Part shown: positions 33,201 through 42,180 of the stretch, in pieces
How positions within the stretch are numbered: the stretch's first letter is position 1
Layout: each line of letters opens with the position of its first letter
Source of the DNA: Nitzschia sp. DOCU1
Lineage: Eukaryota > Bacillariophyta > Bacillariophyceae > Bacillariales > Bacillariaceae
Assembly: GCA_951394045.1 (NCBI GenBank)
Contig: OX596000.1
Location: forward strand, 620,001 to 684,000
Length of the DNA stretch: 64,000 nucleotides
Reading direction: 5' to 3'
The notes under the pieces: model-generated
What the model saw: only the letters and a program-made list of their open reading frames with translations
Told to the model about the DNA's origin: nothing
Database searches by the model: none
Program-made: the position numbers and the translations under genes

Positions 33201-36200
33201 TTATTATTTCCGAAGGACCCAAAGCCGCTGGATTGTGAGCCTGGACTGCTTGCGGATCCAAATGAATTAAAGCCTTGCTGGCCTTGCATATTGTTTCCGC
33301 CAAATGAACCGAATCCCGAAGCCGCAGCTGGAGTGTTTCCAAAGGAACCAAACGAGTTCTCCTTTTTGGCCTTGTCCTTTTTATTCCCACCACCAAAAAG
33401 GTTGAAAAGCCCCCCCGAAGACCCTTTTGATTTTTTTGAATTTTCGGATCCAAATTGACCTCCACCAAACTGGTTTGAATTTCCAGATCCAAATTGGCCA
33501 CCGCCAAACTGGTTTGAATCTCCAGATCCGAATTGACCACCGCCAAACTGGTTGTCCTTCTTATCTGATTTGTTACCAAAGAGATTGTTAAAAAGTGACG
33601 ATGGTTGTTTGGTTTTTTCGCCAAATTGGCCTGTACCTCCGCTACCGAAAGATTCAAACCCAGATTTGTTTTCTTTCTTCCCACCACCACCAAATCCCCC
33701 AAACCCACCAAATAGACCCGATGACTGCTTGGAATTATCGTTTTGGGATCCACCGAATGAACCGAAGCCACCGGACGATCCACCACCAAAAGATCCAGAT
33801 GATTCGTCCTTCTTTGAACCAAAACCAAAGGATCCGAAGCCACTGGAAGATTGCTTTGAATTATCGTTCTTGGATCCACCGCCGAAAGAACCAAACCCTC
33901 CACCAGTGCTGCCACCAAAGGATCCGAAAGCACTGGATGGGGGTTCGGTGTCCGGCTTCTTTGGGCTTCCACCAAAAGAGCCAAACGAGCCTGGTGCCGT
34001 GCTTGATGGCGATGATCCAAAGGATCCGAAAGAACTAGATCCGCCTGGTGCGCTACCTGGAGATGCTCCAAAGGAACCAAAGGGACTCGATCCGCCTGGT
34101 GTACTTGTTGAGCCGAAGGAGCTCATTCCGCCAGGTGAAGTGCTCGGAGATGATCCAAAAGAACCAAAGGGACTCGATCCGCCCGGCGCAGGGCTCGGGA
34201 ACTTGGGCGACGTTCCAAACGAATTCGAGCCTGGAGCCCCCGGCGATGATCCAAAAGGACTGGGCGACGACGATCCGAACGAGCTCATTCCGCCAGGTGA
34301 AGTGCTCGGAGATGATCCAAAAGAACCAAAGGGACTCGATCCGCCCGGCGCAGGGCTCGGGAACTTGGGCGACGTTCCAAACGAATTCGAACCTGGAGCC
34401 CCCGGCGATGATCCAAAAGGACTGGGCGACGACGATCCGAACGAGCTCATTCCGCCAGGTGAAGTGCTCGGAGATGATCCAAAAGAACCAAAGGGACTCG
34501 ATCCGCCCGGCGCAGGGCTCGGGAACTTGGGCGACGTTCCAAACGAATTCGAACCTGGAGCCCCCGGCGATGATCCAAAAGGACTGGGCGACGACGATCC
34601 GAACGAGCTCATTCCGCCAGGTGAAGTGCTCGGAGATGATCCAAAAGAACCAAAGGGACTCGATCCGCCCGGCGCAGGGCTCGGGAACTTGGGCGAAGTT
34701 CCAAACGAATTCGAACCCGGAGCCGCCGGCGATGATCCAAAAGGACTAGGCGATGAAGATCCGAACGAGCCAAAGGAACTCATTCCGCCAGGTGAAGGGC
34801 TTGATGACCCAAATGGACTCGATCCGCCCGGGGCGGGACTCGGGAACTTTGGCGAAGTCCCGAATGAATTCGAAGCTGGAGTCCCCGGTGATGATCCAAA
34901 CGGGCTTGGACTGGAAGATGGGAACTTCGGTGACGTTCCAAATGAATTCGAAGCTGGGCCCCCTGGTGATGATCCAAATGGGCTCGGTGATGACCCAAAC
35001 GGGCTTGGACTGGAGGATGGGAACTTCGGTGACGTTCCAAATGAATTCGAAGCAGGAGCCCCCGGTGATGAACCAAATGGACTAGGTGAAGACCCAAAGG
35101 GACTGGGTGATGATCCAAACGGGCTTGGACTGGAAGATGGGAACTTGGGCGACGTTCCAAATGAATTTGAAGCAGGAGCCCCAGGTGATGAACCAAATGG
35201 ATTCGGCGATGATCCAAACGGGCTTGGACTGGAAGAAGGGAACTTGGGCGACGTTCCAAAAGAATTCGAAGCTGGGGCTGATGATCCAAACGGACTGGGT
35301 GATGATCCAAACGGGCTTGGACTGGAAGATGGGAACTTGGGCGACGTTCCAAATGAATTTGAAGCTGGAGCCCCAGGTGATGAACCAAAAGGACTAGGTG
35401 AAGACCCAAACGGGCTTGGACTGGAAGAAGGAAACTTGGGCGACGTTCCAAATGAATTTGAAGCTGGAGCCCCCGGTGATGATCCAAATGGACTAGGTGA
35501 AGACCCAAACGGGCTTGGACTGGAAGATGGGAACTTGGGCGACGTACCAAACGAATTCGAAGCAGGAGCCCCCGGTGATGATCCAAATGGACTTGGTGAT
35601 GACCCAAATGGACTTGGCGATGATCCCAATGGACTCGGCGATGACCCAAATGGACTTGGTGATGATCCAAATGGACTAGGTGATGTTGACCCAAATGGAC
35701 TGGGCGATGAACCAGGGGCTCTGAATCCGGCTGCTTCTAATTCCTTCACTTCTCTCTCCCTGTCCCTTGTCATTTGCTCGGCTCGTTCTCTAGCCTGGCG
35801 CTGAGCTTCTTCTTTAAGACGTGCTTCTCGACTTGAACGATCGTCCGACCCCGCAGCGTTGGCCTGACGACGGGCCATTTCTTGGGCATAATAGTCCGGG
35901 CTGTCGTCGTTACTAGAGGAGGTAGAACCTGTGCTGGCTGACTGTACATTGTCCATGTATGATCCAAATGGAGAAAAGGGCGAGCCGCCGCTACTGGGTG
36001 CTTTGGGTTTGGAAGGCGGTGAATATGATTTTTTGGCGCCTGCGGTAGAGTCAATATTGTCCAGATAACCTCCAATGTTTAGACGGGAAGATGATTCTCC
36101 TCGTATCCTCGTATTACTCAGCCTGGGGAGCAACCCTGAGGTAGGATCATTGGAAAACAAGATAGTCGCAGCGACGACGACGAAGGTACCATTCCGAGTT

Positions 36201-36211
36201 CTGCGCTTCAT
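30272..36211 (-). CDS. Giant FG-repeat, Gly/Ser/Pro-rich protein with I29-like C-terminal domain
   Basis: A single 1979-residue frame. Residues 1-26 are a signal-peptide-like leader. Two related motifs, GGYLDNI (48) and GSYMDNV (84), follow, then a charged helix (about 105-160). Residues about 165-1400 are low complexity: first PSPFGSSPSPFGSSP units with SNSFGTSPKFPS, then SFGSFG, NQFGGGQFGSG and GAGFSSFGAGQQSGPNAG units, giving well over one hundred FG dipeptides. A coiled coil rich in Glu, Arg and Ala (about 1430-1550), a second FG/SG region, and another charged helix (1733-1797) come next. Residues about 1858-1922 (WKLYKKWCRFYAKRP, then RFDIFADNL, LSAFADLTEDEY) match the inhibitor I29 fold of cathepsin propeptides, but no peptidase follows. 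A condensate or matrix role in the secretory pathway or plastid is inference. Confidence 0.8.
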   Translation of the reverse strand: MKRRTRNGTFVVVAATILFSNDPTSGLLPRLSNTRIRGESSSRLNIGGYLDNIDSTAGAKKSYSPPSKPKAPSSGGSPFSPFGSYMDNVQSASTGSTSSSNDDSPDYYAQEMARRQANAAGSDDRSSREARLKEEAQRQARERAEQMTRDREREVKELEAAGFRAPGSSPSPFGSTSPSPFGSSPSPFGSSPSPLGSSPSPFGSSPSPFGSSPGAPASNSFGTSPKFPSSSPSPFGSSPSPFGSSPGAPASNSFGTSPKFPSSSPSPFGSSPSPFGSSPGAPASNSFGTSPKFPSSSPSPFGSSPSPFGSSAPASNSFGTSPKFPSSSPSPFGSSPNPFGSSPGAPASNSFGTSPKFPSSSPSPFGSSPSPFGSSPSPFGSSPGAPASNSFGTSPKFPSSSPSPFGSSPSPFGSSPGGPASNSFGTSPKFPSSSPSPFGSSPGTPASNSFGTSPKFPSPAPGGSSPFGSSSPSPGGMSSFGSFGSSSPSPFGSSPAAPGSNSFGTSPKFPSPAPGGSSPFGSFGSSPSTSPGGMSSFGSSSPSPFGSSPGAPGSNSFGTSPKFPSPAPGGSSPFGSFGSSPSTSPGGMSSFGSSSPSPFGSSPGAPGSNSFGTSPKFPSPAPGGSSPFGSFGSSPSTSPGGMSSFGSSSPSPFGSSPGAPGSNSFGTSPKFPSPAPGGSSPFGSFGSSPSTSPGGMSSFGSTSTPGGSSPFGSFGASPGSAPGGSSSFGSFGSSPSSTAPGSFGSFGGSPKKPDTEPPSSAFGSFGGSTGGGFGSFGGGSKNDNSKQSSSGFGSFGFGSKKDESSGSFGGGSSGGFGSFGGSQNDNSKQSSGLFGGFGGFGGGGKKENKSGFESFGSGGTGQFGEKTKQPSSLFNNLFGNKSDKKDNQFGGGQFGSGDSNQFGGGQFGSGNSNQFGGGQFGSENSKKSKGSSGGLFNLFGGGNKKDKAKKENSFGSFGNTPAAASGFGSFGGNNMQGQQGFNSFGSASSPGSQSSGFGSFGNNNNSPGGTSSSSFGSGSFGSSNSAPGSNSFGSFAKGQGNQQSSPNAGGAGFSSFGAGVGMGGSSSSNSFGSFTKSQGSQPSGPNTGGAGFSSFGAGAGMGGSSSSNSFGSFAKGQGSQQSGPNAGGAGFSSFGAGQQSGPNAGGAGFSSFGAGQTSGPNAVGAGFSSFGAGQQSGPNAGGAGFSSFGAGQTSGPNAGGAGFSSFGAGQPSGPSAGGAGFSSGQRSATGVGGAGFGQQSGPNAGGAGFSSFGASQTSGPNAGGAGFSSFGAGQQSGPNAGFSSGQRSGTGAGGAGFSSFGAGQQSGPNAGGAGFSSLGAGQMSGPNAGGAGFSSLGAGQQSGPNAGGAGFSSFGAGAGGMSNMPSPSAGGFGRSSTMSSANTFGGSSGGFGGTGSGFGSNSPSGFAAGSRPQDFTVGTGGFDSRSQQRSLQDATMRQIAQGFVAQQSAEEAQRVMAAKQKAEEARRLAVLKAQEDSQRRMEKEAQRKAEIEARRQQEEQKRALAREFSMRKSEEAARIREEALAKRKAELEFRVKAAQEQQLRARDEQMARRQGATAQGQTTRYGSSAQPTFASGVPLSQAGSIGAPSRSGGFSGSGNSGSSNDQFGRSSQGTTGTSGFGSGRGSTSTTSFGSSGQTSTSSFGSTGTGQSSFGSGTGSNWGSSGSSGQNQRNGASSGFGGQNSGFGTSTTSNNGSFGNPSQGGFNSIRGGQLNTANGQNGNNEKNRDPRKDSLRGTFGGGDDEWQQERLRRLEEEEKRRREIEEAFLKGEAEEVLKRLQEDIDAKKRELEKLGGSNNRNSGSSYSGSSMRMAGEDVLASKQRYEEAKRWAEQEKSRKKKFETDENSFGYKNEGRKGNAREERERVWKLYKKWCRFYAKRPAEARFDIFADNLYQAEKFSRSWDGRVQLSAFADLTEDEYRRREEEVEEWDPDDSRYRRSSRRSEVWDTNDDRRGRDAPGGRRRARNGEGWDSDEPVYR
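34119..34766 (-). repeat. 162-bp tandem repeat inside the FG-repeat gene
   Basis: The GAGCTCATTCCGCC landmark occurs at 34119, 34281, 34443 and 34605, exactly 162 bp apart, so about four near-identical units encode a 54-residue period. Flanking sequence on both sides consists of shorter, more diverged units of the same family, which points to recent unequal exchange in the middle of the array. Confidence 0.9.
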
Positions 36212-36830
36212 TCTTTAGACGTCTCCTGAGAAAAATGTAAGAGCACTTCTGAGACACACCGACCCCAGCAGCAGCGGTTCAGACCTGACAGAACAAGAGA
36301 ACCCTCAAGTTCGAAGAACTCGGATGGATGTTGTTGCTAAGGAGCCGTCAACGACGAAACAGACACCCAAGCAGCATGTAACGATGTCTTCGTCCCTCCA
36401 AAAATTGCTCTCGCTTTCGAACGTCATCGCTCATCGATCCCACCAAGGCGTTGAGTGCAAGAATTCCAGCTGGTGTCATTCAATCAAAACTCGTGCGTGG
36501 CGGGAAACATAATTAGTAGCGTTATTTGATCGTTATTATCTCCGACTAAACCAGTCACGGGTATCTTTGGGGTGAGTCAGTCAGTCATGAATCAGTCACC
36601 ATTCCAACTCATCGCATCAGTGTGTCAAACACAAAGCGAAACAGAACGATGAGGGTTGATTCGCCCGGAGTAGTTTGGAAGACTACTGTTAGCGGCTCAT
36701 ATTGCAAAGTAAAGTGATGGGATCTGTGCTCGGGATTGGCAGCACAAAACGTTCTTGAGGGAGGCTACAGCATTTGGAATTCTTGGAGGCAGATTCGGCG
36801 ATCTTTGGATAAACGACACAGGCATTGAAA
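36212..36830. other. Divergent region between FG-repeat gene and paralog B
   Basis: About 620 bp separate the two divergent starts. A 62-codon open frame at 36324-36512 has no support. Probable shared promoter region. Confidence 0.5.
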
Positions 36831-37561
36831 ATGAGGCATCCTTTGTCCATAAACGTGGCATTGCTCCTGCCATTGACTTTCCTTGATAGAGTGAATGCAT
36901 TTCTACCGTCAAATTCATACCATCAGACGAGGAGTGGATCCAAAAGTACTTCTTCATCAGCCCTCAATGAAGGGGCTGACGACTTGTTTGAGAATTTCAA
37001 ACGAATGTGGGGCGAAGCCTTTGGCGACCAGAATTCCAAAAATGATGCTTCGAATGCCACGGGTGATGATGATGCTGCGGGAACAACATTGATTGCTTCT
37101 GTTCCAGGTACGATGAATATTGCCAACAACGCACTAGCGTCCCATGTTTTGTTGGACGATCTCACACGCGTCCAATTTTACGTCTTATAGTTCAAAGTAT
37201 CAAACCCGGGGGACTCCGATTATTCCTCATGTTTTATTGTATGGGCATGCAAAATACTCCCGACCGTGGCTCTTGGCAGGCCAATCAACCTTCCTCGGAG
37301 GAGTATGTGGTGGAAATGTACTATCGGGATGCATCCGCCATGTTGTCGGTGGAATTATTAGAAAAGGAAATTCTTATCAAGCGATGTGGAAGCATACCTT
37401 CGACGTCGTATTTGATGCAAGAATCGGTCATTGTACAAGGAATTTTAGACGAGTTACATCAATGTGCCTTTGATGACAGTGTGCCGACGGCGGATCGATT
37501 GTTGGTGCCAGACCCGACCAATGCCATTGAATTGGCGAGAGGATCGCTATCGTTTGGATAA
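36831..37561 (+). CDS. Small plastid-type protein, paralog B, two exons
   Basis: Exons 36831-37107 and 37192-37561 join in frame (intron 84 bp, GTACG...ATAG) to 215 residues. The leader MRHPLSINVALLLPLTFLDR is followed by VNAFLPSN, an ASAF-like plastid motif. An acidic, Asn/Asp-rich linker (about 50-90) precedes the conserved body, which shares segments with the gene at 29624-30205: LRLFLMFYCMGMQN, EMYYRDASAMLSVEL and YLMQESVIVQGILDELHQ. The two related genes bracket the FG-repeat gene. An AATAAA signal lies about 20 bp after the stop. Function unknown. Confidence 0.75.
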
Positions 37562-37745
37562 AGAAAATAAGCTAGCCATGAATAAAGAATAAACGCATGG
37601 CCTGATAGACTTGTTGTTGTCACTGTCAAAGTTTGGACTTGGCGGCATTATGGGGTGCAGTTTGAGGAGACATGGATATATCTATCCGATGAACCGTAGG
37701 TCCCGAACCAAGTCCTGATTCAAACGACTTCTTGGACCAACTTCT

Positions 37746-37783
37746 CCATCGTGAAAAATCGCGAGAGAGTTTTTTCGCGATGG
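37746..37783. repeat. Hairpin-forming inverted repeat
   Basis: Arms 37746-37758 and 37771-37783 are complementary over 13 bases with one T-G wobble, around a 12-base loop. It sits between the paralog B stop and the methyltransferase start. Role unknown. Confidence 0.45.
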
Positions 37784-37985
37784 AAACACGAGGACAAAAA
37801 CGTTGCCCTCATCACATCATGAAGATGGCGGCGAGGATGGCAAAGACGATAACACGAAGGACTATATCTACCGTTTGGACACGGGCTATTAGTAGTGGGC
37901 GACGACTGACTCGTCTCTCGATGACGATGCAGTAGTCCAACGACAACATTCAAATGTCCCAAGTTCGAAAACGCCGCATGTCAGG

Positions 37986-40383
37986 ATGGCCATGAATTTT
38001 CGATTTACTATAAGTGGTGGTCTAGAAGATTTGGCCTACCAAGAAATCCAAGCATGCTTTCCTTGTCGTCTGTTTTGGATTCAAAAAGGTCACTCGGGGT
38101 CTCAGCTCGGCGTGGAAATCGACGAGGCATCGTCGGTGAATGACAGCTTGCAGATACCAGAGGCACTTTTAAAACTTCGATTTGTCGAGTACGTGTACTT
38201 TGTGGTGCATTCTCAGGACTTGGACGAGGCGGACCACTCAGGTGCCAGGAACAATAATAGGGCAGAAGCCAAGATCTTGTCTCTTATTCGCACACATTTG
38301 AGAGGTGCCATCCAACCCGTGCAACTACAAGTGGCCACGACGTTGGGGAGACTCATACAGGAGGCCTTGAAGGATCGATCGGTCGGGCTCGAGCCTCTAC
38401 CGGGAGAACTGCTTCCCACTCCAGCTTTGGAGGCCGAAGAGAGTTTTGTCATGGATCAACCAGGCAGTATGTCTTTCATGGTCAATACAATCTACACCAA
38501 GCCCGCGGTAGCTAAAGTTGTGGTGGAGTCCTTTGTGAAGTTGGTAGAAAAGTATCTATTCCGAATCCACCAAGATGAGTCAGCACGTCCTATCATGTGG
38601 CTGGATGCTGGTGCTGGGTCTGGTGCTCTTTTGCAGTTCTTGCCTGGAAATAGACGACTTGGAATCGACATTACACCTGCCACTCCCGAAGTCGTCCAGG
38701 CCAACTTCTTGGAGACGACTCCAGAGTGGCTGCACGAGCATTTCACTTTGAGTGACGCCCAAGAGGCAACCATATGCGTTATTTCCAACCCACCCTTTGC
38801 GGATGGATCCCGTGGCGACTATTCACCAATTGTACATTTTCTCAACCATGCCATTGACGTGTTAAAGGCATCCTACGTTGCATTGATCGTCCCGGCAAAC
38901 TTTAGTCGAATGCGCATCTGGGCTTCTTTGGAAATGACGCCCAAAGCTCGGTTGCTGGCAAGATTTGTCTTACCCCAGGATTCGTTTGTCAACCCGTCGA
39001 ATCAAAAGTCGGTCAACATTCAGTCGAATTTTTTGTTCTTTGGCACCCGAGAACAGGGCAATGAGGGTTCTTTGTTGGGTTGCAAACCTTCACCATCGTC
39101 GACGAGGATTGGACATAGCTTTTATCTCCACGGTAAGCGTGACAAAGGCGATTTTCCTGGAATGGCGACTGCAGACTTGGTTCAAGCGACAGCATTGGGA
39201 CTCTCAACGACTGCAGCCGAACAGCCAAGCAGTCTTTTGCGTCTAGCTTGCGACCGTGAAGCGGAATTCCCCCTTTTGGTAAAGCTGCACAAAGGCAACA
39301 GCAACAGGACAGCAAGATTGGAACTTTGGCTCTTGCTGAATCCTGAACGGCCCTTATCATTGGCAAACTCAATGTCTTGTTTGGTACATCGGCACAGTCT
39401 AGGATGGATGTCCACGTCCGTCAAACCGGCCGTTGCAAATGCAATCCTCGAAACCACCCTCCGATCCCAACAAGCAGAAGATGATTTGTTGTCTAACAGT
39501 CGTACTACTGCGATGGTAATCAATGCCATGTGCGGAGAAGGGACGATAGACTTGGAAGCACAACGTTACCAAGAGTCGTCACAAGGCTCCTCCTTCTTTT
39601 TGTTGAGCGGAGACAAGAGCGAGGTGGCTGCTCGCCGAACCCAAAAGCGCCTTTTGGAATTCAAGCAACATACCGGAAAACACGTATTGGTGGACATGGT
39701 GGTGTGGGACGCCCAACGACTACCGCTTCGAAGAGATGTAGCGGATTTGTTCCTTGCTGATTTGCCAATTGCTGGCAGTCGAGCTAAAAAGCATCAGGTT
39801 CCCACAGCCAGCGCAAGGAATGGAGAAGAATATACGGCAACTGCAGAGGCGCCTCTAGATTATAGAACAATCATGGCAAACGCTAAGCTAGGATCACAAG
39901 ACTTTGGTTCACCATGCTACAGCTTCGGGTCGGTTTCATTGGCGTCGGACCGATGCAGCAACGCGCATGGGACTTGATCGCGTCAATCTAGGCGGCTTGA
40001 ATGCCCAGTTGCTGGTACTACAAAAGCTACTACCTTGTACCAAGGATTTGAGCGTTTGGGTCGATCAGGAAACGGAAGATTTGAGTGGTCACATTTTTAA
40101 TCTCGCCCGCGAATGTACGCGGAGATTTGTTCTCGACGATTTGCTAGAGCTCCAGGAGTCCCAACAGAGTGATGGCGAAATTGGTGATGTGTGCCCTTTG
40201 GTGCTAGTCAAGGATGTTTGCCTCGTGGATGAGTACCATCATGAAAAAAGGCAACGATTGAGTCAGTGTTATCGCATCACTTTGGATGGATTGCTCACAA
40301 ATTTTCAGTGCAGAAAGCTAGAAATACTGATTCGCGAGTCGATAGAGGCCCGTCCACCGAAAGGAATAACAGGGCTACGCTGA
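37986..40383 (+). CDS. THUMP-type tRNA methyltransferase-like protein with C-terminal FDX-ACB domain (frame change near 39.9 kb)
   Basis: The first frame (37986-39977, 663 residues) starts like THUMP methyltransferases (ISGGLEDLAYQEIQACF). It has a Rossmann methyltransferase core with LDAGAGSGALLQF and the catalytic motif VISNPPFADG (about 212-270). A second methyltransferase-like region follows with NAMCGEGTIDLEA near 520 and WDAQRLPLRRDVADLFLADLP near 580, as in THUMPD2/3. The second frame (from about 39904 to 40383) encodes CTKDLSVWV, LVKDVCLVDEYHHEKRQRLS and CYRITLDGLLTN, the pattern of the ferredoxin-fold anticodon-binding domain of phenylalanyl-tRNA synthetase. The frames overlap by 74 bases and differ by +1. 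I found no clean GT-AG intron, so a frameshift, a sequence error or an unusual intron is possible. Confidence 0.7.
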
Positions 40384-40408
40384 AAATATTATAGCTCTAT
40401 TACTAACT

Positions 40409-41637
40409 CTAAAATGTGGGACCTCCGTCGGACTCGTCGGATGCATTCCCTGCATCTGATGCAGCGGGAGCACTACGGTGCTCTTCCGCCTCGTCGCCGT
40501 CTCCTGCTGGAGCAGTATACGTGGAATAGTAGCCTTCCCCACTGTGACCTGCCTGCATACCCCCAGCACCCGGATAAGAAGGATAGCCCGGATGATACGG
40601 ATTATGATCGTGCCGAGAGGGGGCAGCATGATACGCAGGATAGGAAGGTGGGCTGTAGCCAGCGTGCTGTATGAGCAGAGGGGGGAAATGGTAGCAGAGT
40701 GAGCAGAGTACCAAAAGAACAAGGAAAACGGCAAACCCTTTGTCCCATGGAAAATGATACCTACCATGTAGTTGTGTGATTGGCCTCCCCAGTGGCCGCC
40801 ATGATGGTAATCATGAGGTGGATAGGACTGCCTACTGCCATGAGAGTCCCGATTGTCACCTTCATCGCCACTGTCGTCCTCGTCTTCTGTTTGGTCTTCA
40901 TTATTGTCGTCATCTTCTTCTTCTTCCTCCTCTTCATCGTCTTCGTCAATTTCTTGAGCTTCTACTTCTGCCACGACTTCTTCTTCTTCTTCGTCATCTT
41001 CGCCCGATGATTCTTCTTCCTCTTCGTCTTCCAGATCATCTTCCTCAGCTGCTGCAGCAGCTGCCTCCTCGGCGGCAGTTCGATTCTTGGTGGTGGGTAG
41101 CTTGAGCCGGATCTTGGTTGTACTTTTTTCAGGAGGAGAACCACTTTTCTTGCTTTTCTTTCTATCATCCGCCAAGTTTTTCTTGCTTCGTTTGAGTACG
41201 GATCCCGGTACCGAATCAGGTGTGGTCGGCTTCTTTCTCTTTTTGCCGGCAGAAGCCCCCTTGGTTCCTTTGGAGGGTGTAGCCTTTTTGGAGGATACCA
41301 ATGAGGAGGAGGCGGATGCCTTTTTGCTACTTGGATCCGGGCGTTTCCATACCGATGTGGGTGTCAAATTTCCTTCTTCCGTCAAATTGGCACAAATTTC
41401 TTCCATCCAAAACCGTCGTTGAGCTTTTTTGGCCGCCAAGGCTTCTCGAGCAATGGCCACGGATCGAACAAGATGACTATGGACTTGTCTCCATGCCTCT
41501 ATAGGAGTTTGAGGATTGTCATCATCGTCATCATATTGCATAACATTATTGTCATCATCATCGACATTGTCCGCTTCCTCCTCATCGTCGTCGTCCATTC
41601 TCATGATGCTTTTGGATGCAACGGCAGCTTGAATCAT
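40409..41637 (-). CDS. Acidic/basic nuclear-type protein, two exons
   Basis: Exons 41637-40765 and 40666-40409 join in frame (intron 99 bp, GTAGG...ACAG) to 376 residues. An Asp/Glu-rich head (10-45) precedes a helical segment, AWRQVHSHLVRSVAIAREAL, then QRRFWMEEICANL. Next is a Ser/Lys/Pro-rich basic section with KKRKK and KRSKK nuclear-signal-like clusters (about 125-175), and long Glu/Asp blocks (about 190-265). Exon 2 is rich in Tyr, Pro, His and Gly (HAGYSPPSYPAYHAAPSRHD). No catalytic domain is recognised. Charge segregation of this kind is common in chromatin and nucleolar proteins, which is an inference. It ends 25 bp from the methyltransferase gene. Confidence 0.75.
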
Positions 41638-42180
41638 TGTAAGGATCTGATTTACTCTTCAAGGATACAAAGGGTGTGCCCCGCACGTAGGGATGTTGTT
41701 CGTATCGTCGATCGTAATAGAGGGGGCGGGCCATGCTGCAGCCACGGAGCGTCATGGTCAAAAAAAGGACATGCTGCGTTTGGAAGTATACGAACCCTAA
41801 AACATACGCTTCGTTGGTGGTGACCCACCGTCTGTCTTGCGTCGAGGCAGGCGAACCCACGTGCTCCTCGGCAAGTCATATATAGTGAACAGTCAATGAT
41901 TTTATTCGTACATGTAGTAATAAAAATCGCTGGGACATATATCTATTTTGGTTATTATGGATTCTCCTCCGATCCCAACCGCAATTGTTATCGCAAAATT
42001 GTGTAGTGTAACATTTCTTTCGAGGATTTAGCGGTTTTACCAACGTAAATACTCAACTTCAGAGATTTTATATTATAGGTTCATGAATATATTAATAACC
42101 TTTCGTCTCTAACAAAGAACGTTCCTCGAGTTGGTGGTTCCGATACCCCGCCACAACTTCCACCTTTTCCCACCCTCATC
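41638..42180. other. Divergent promoter region
   Basis: About 540 bp, AT-rich toward the right, between the acidic protein gene (minus) and the next plus-strand gene. No gene seen. Confidence 0.5.

Noticed and set aside
32257..34080. 607-codon minus-strand frame overlapping the FG-repeat gene in a different frame
   Set aside because: Open because of the repeat composition; the main 1979-codon frame covers it and carries the leader, coiled coils and C-terminal domain.
33552..35804. 750-codon plus-strand Asp/Pro/Gly/Leu frame opposite the FG-repeat gene
   Set aside because: Another low-complexity shadow. Its repeat simply follows the antisense of the FG array and lacks a leader or ordered domain.
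37746..37783. Hairpin as a bacterial-type transcription terminator
   Set aside because: The context is eukaryotic and it lies about 185 bp after the paralog B stop, beyond likely polyadenylation signals; kept only as an inverted repeat.
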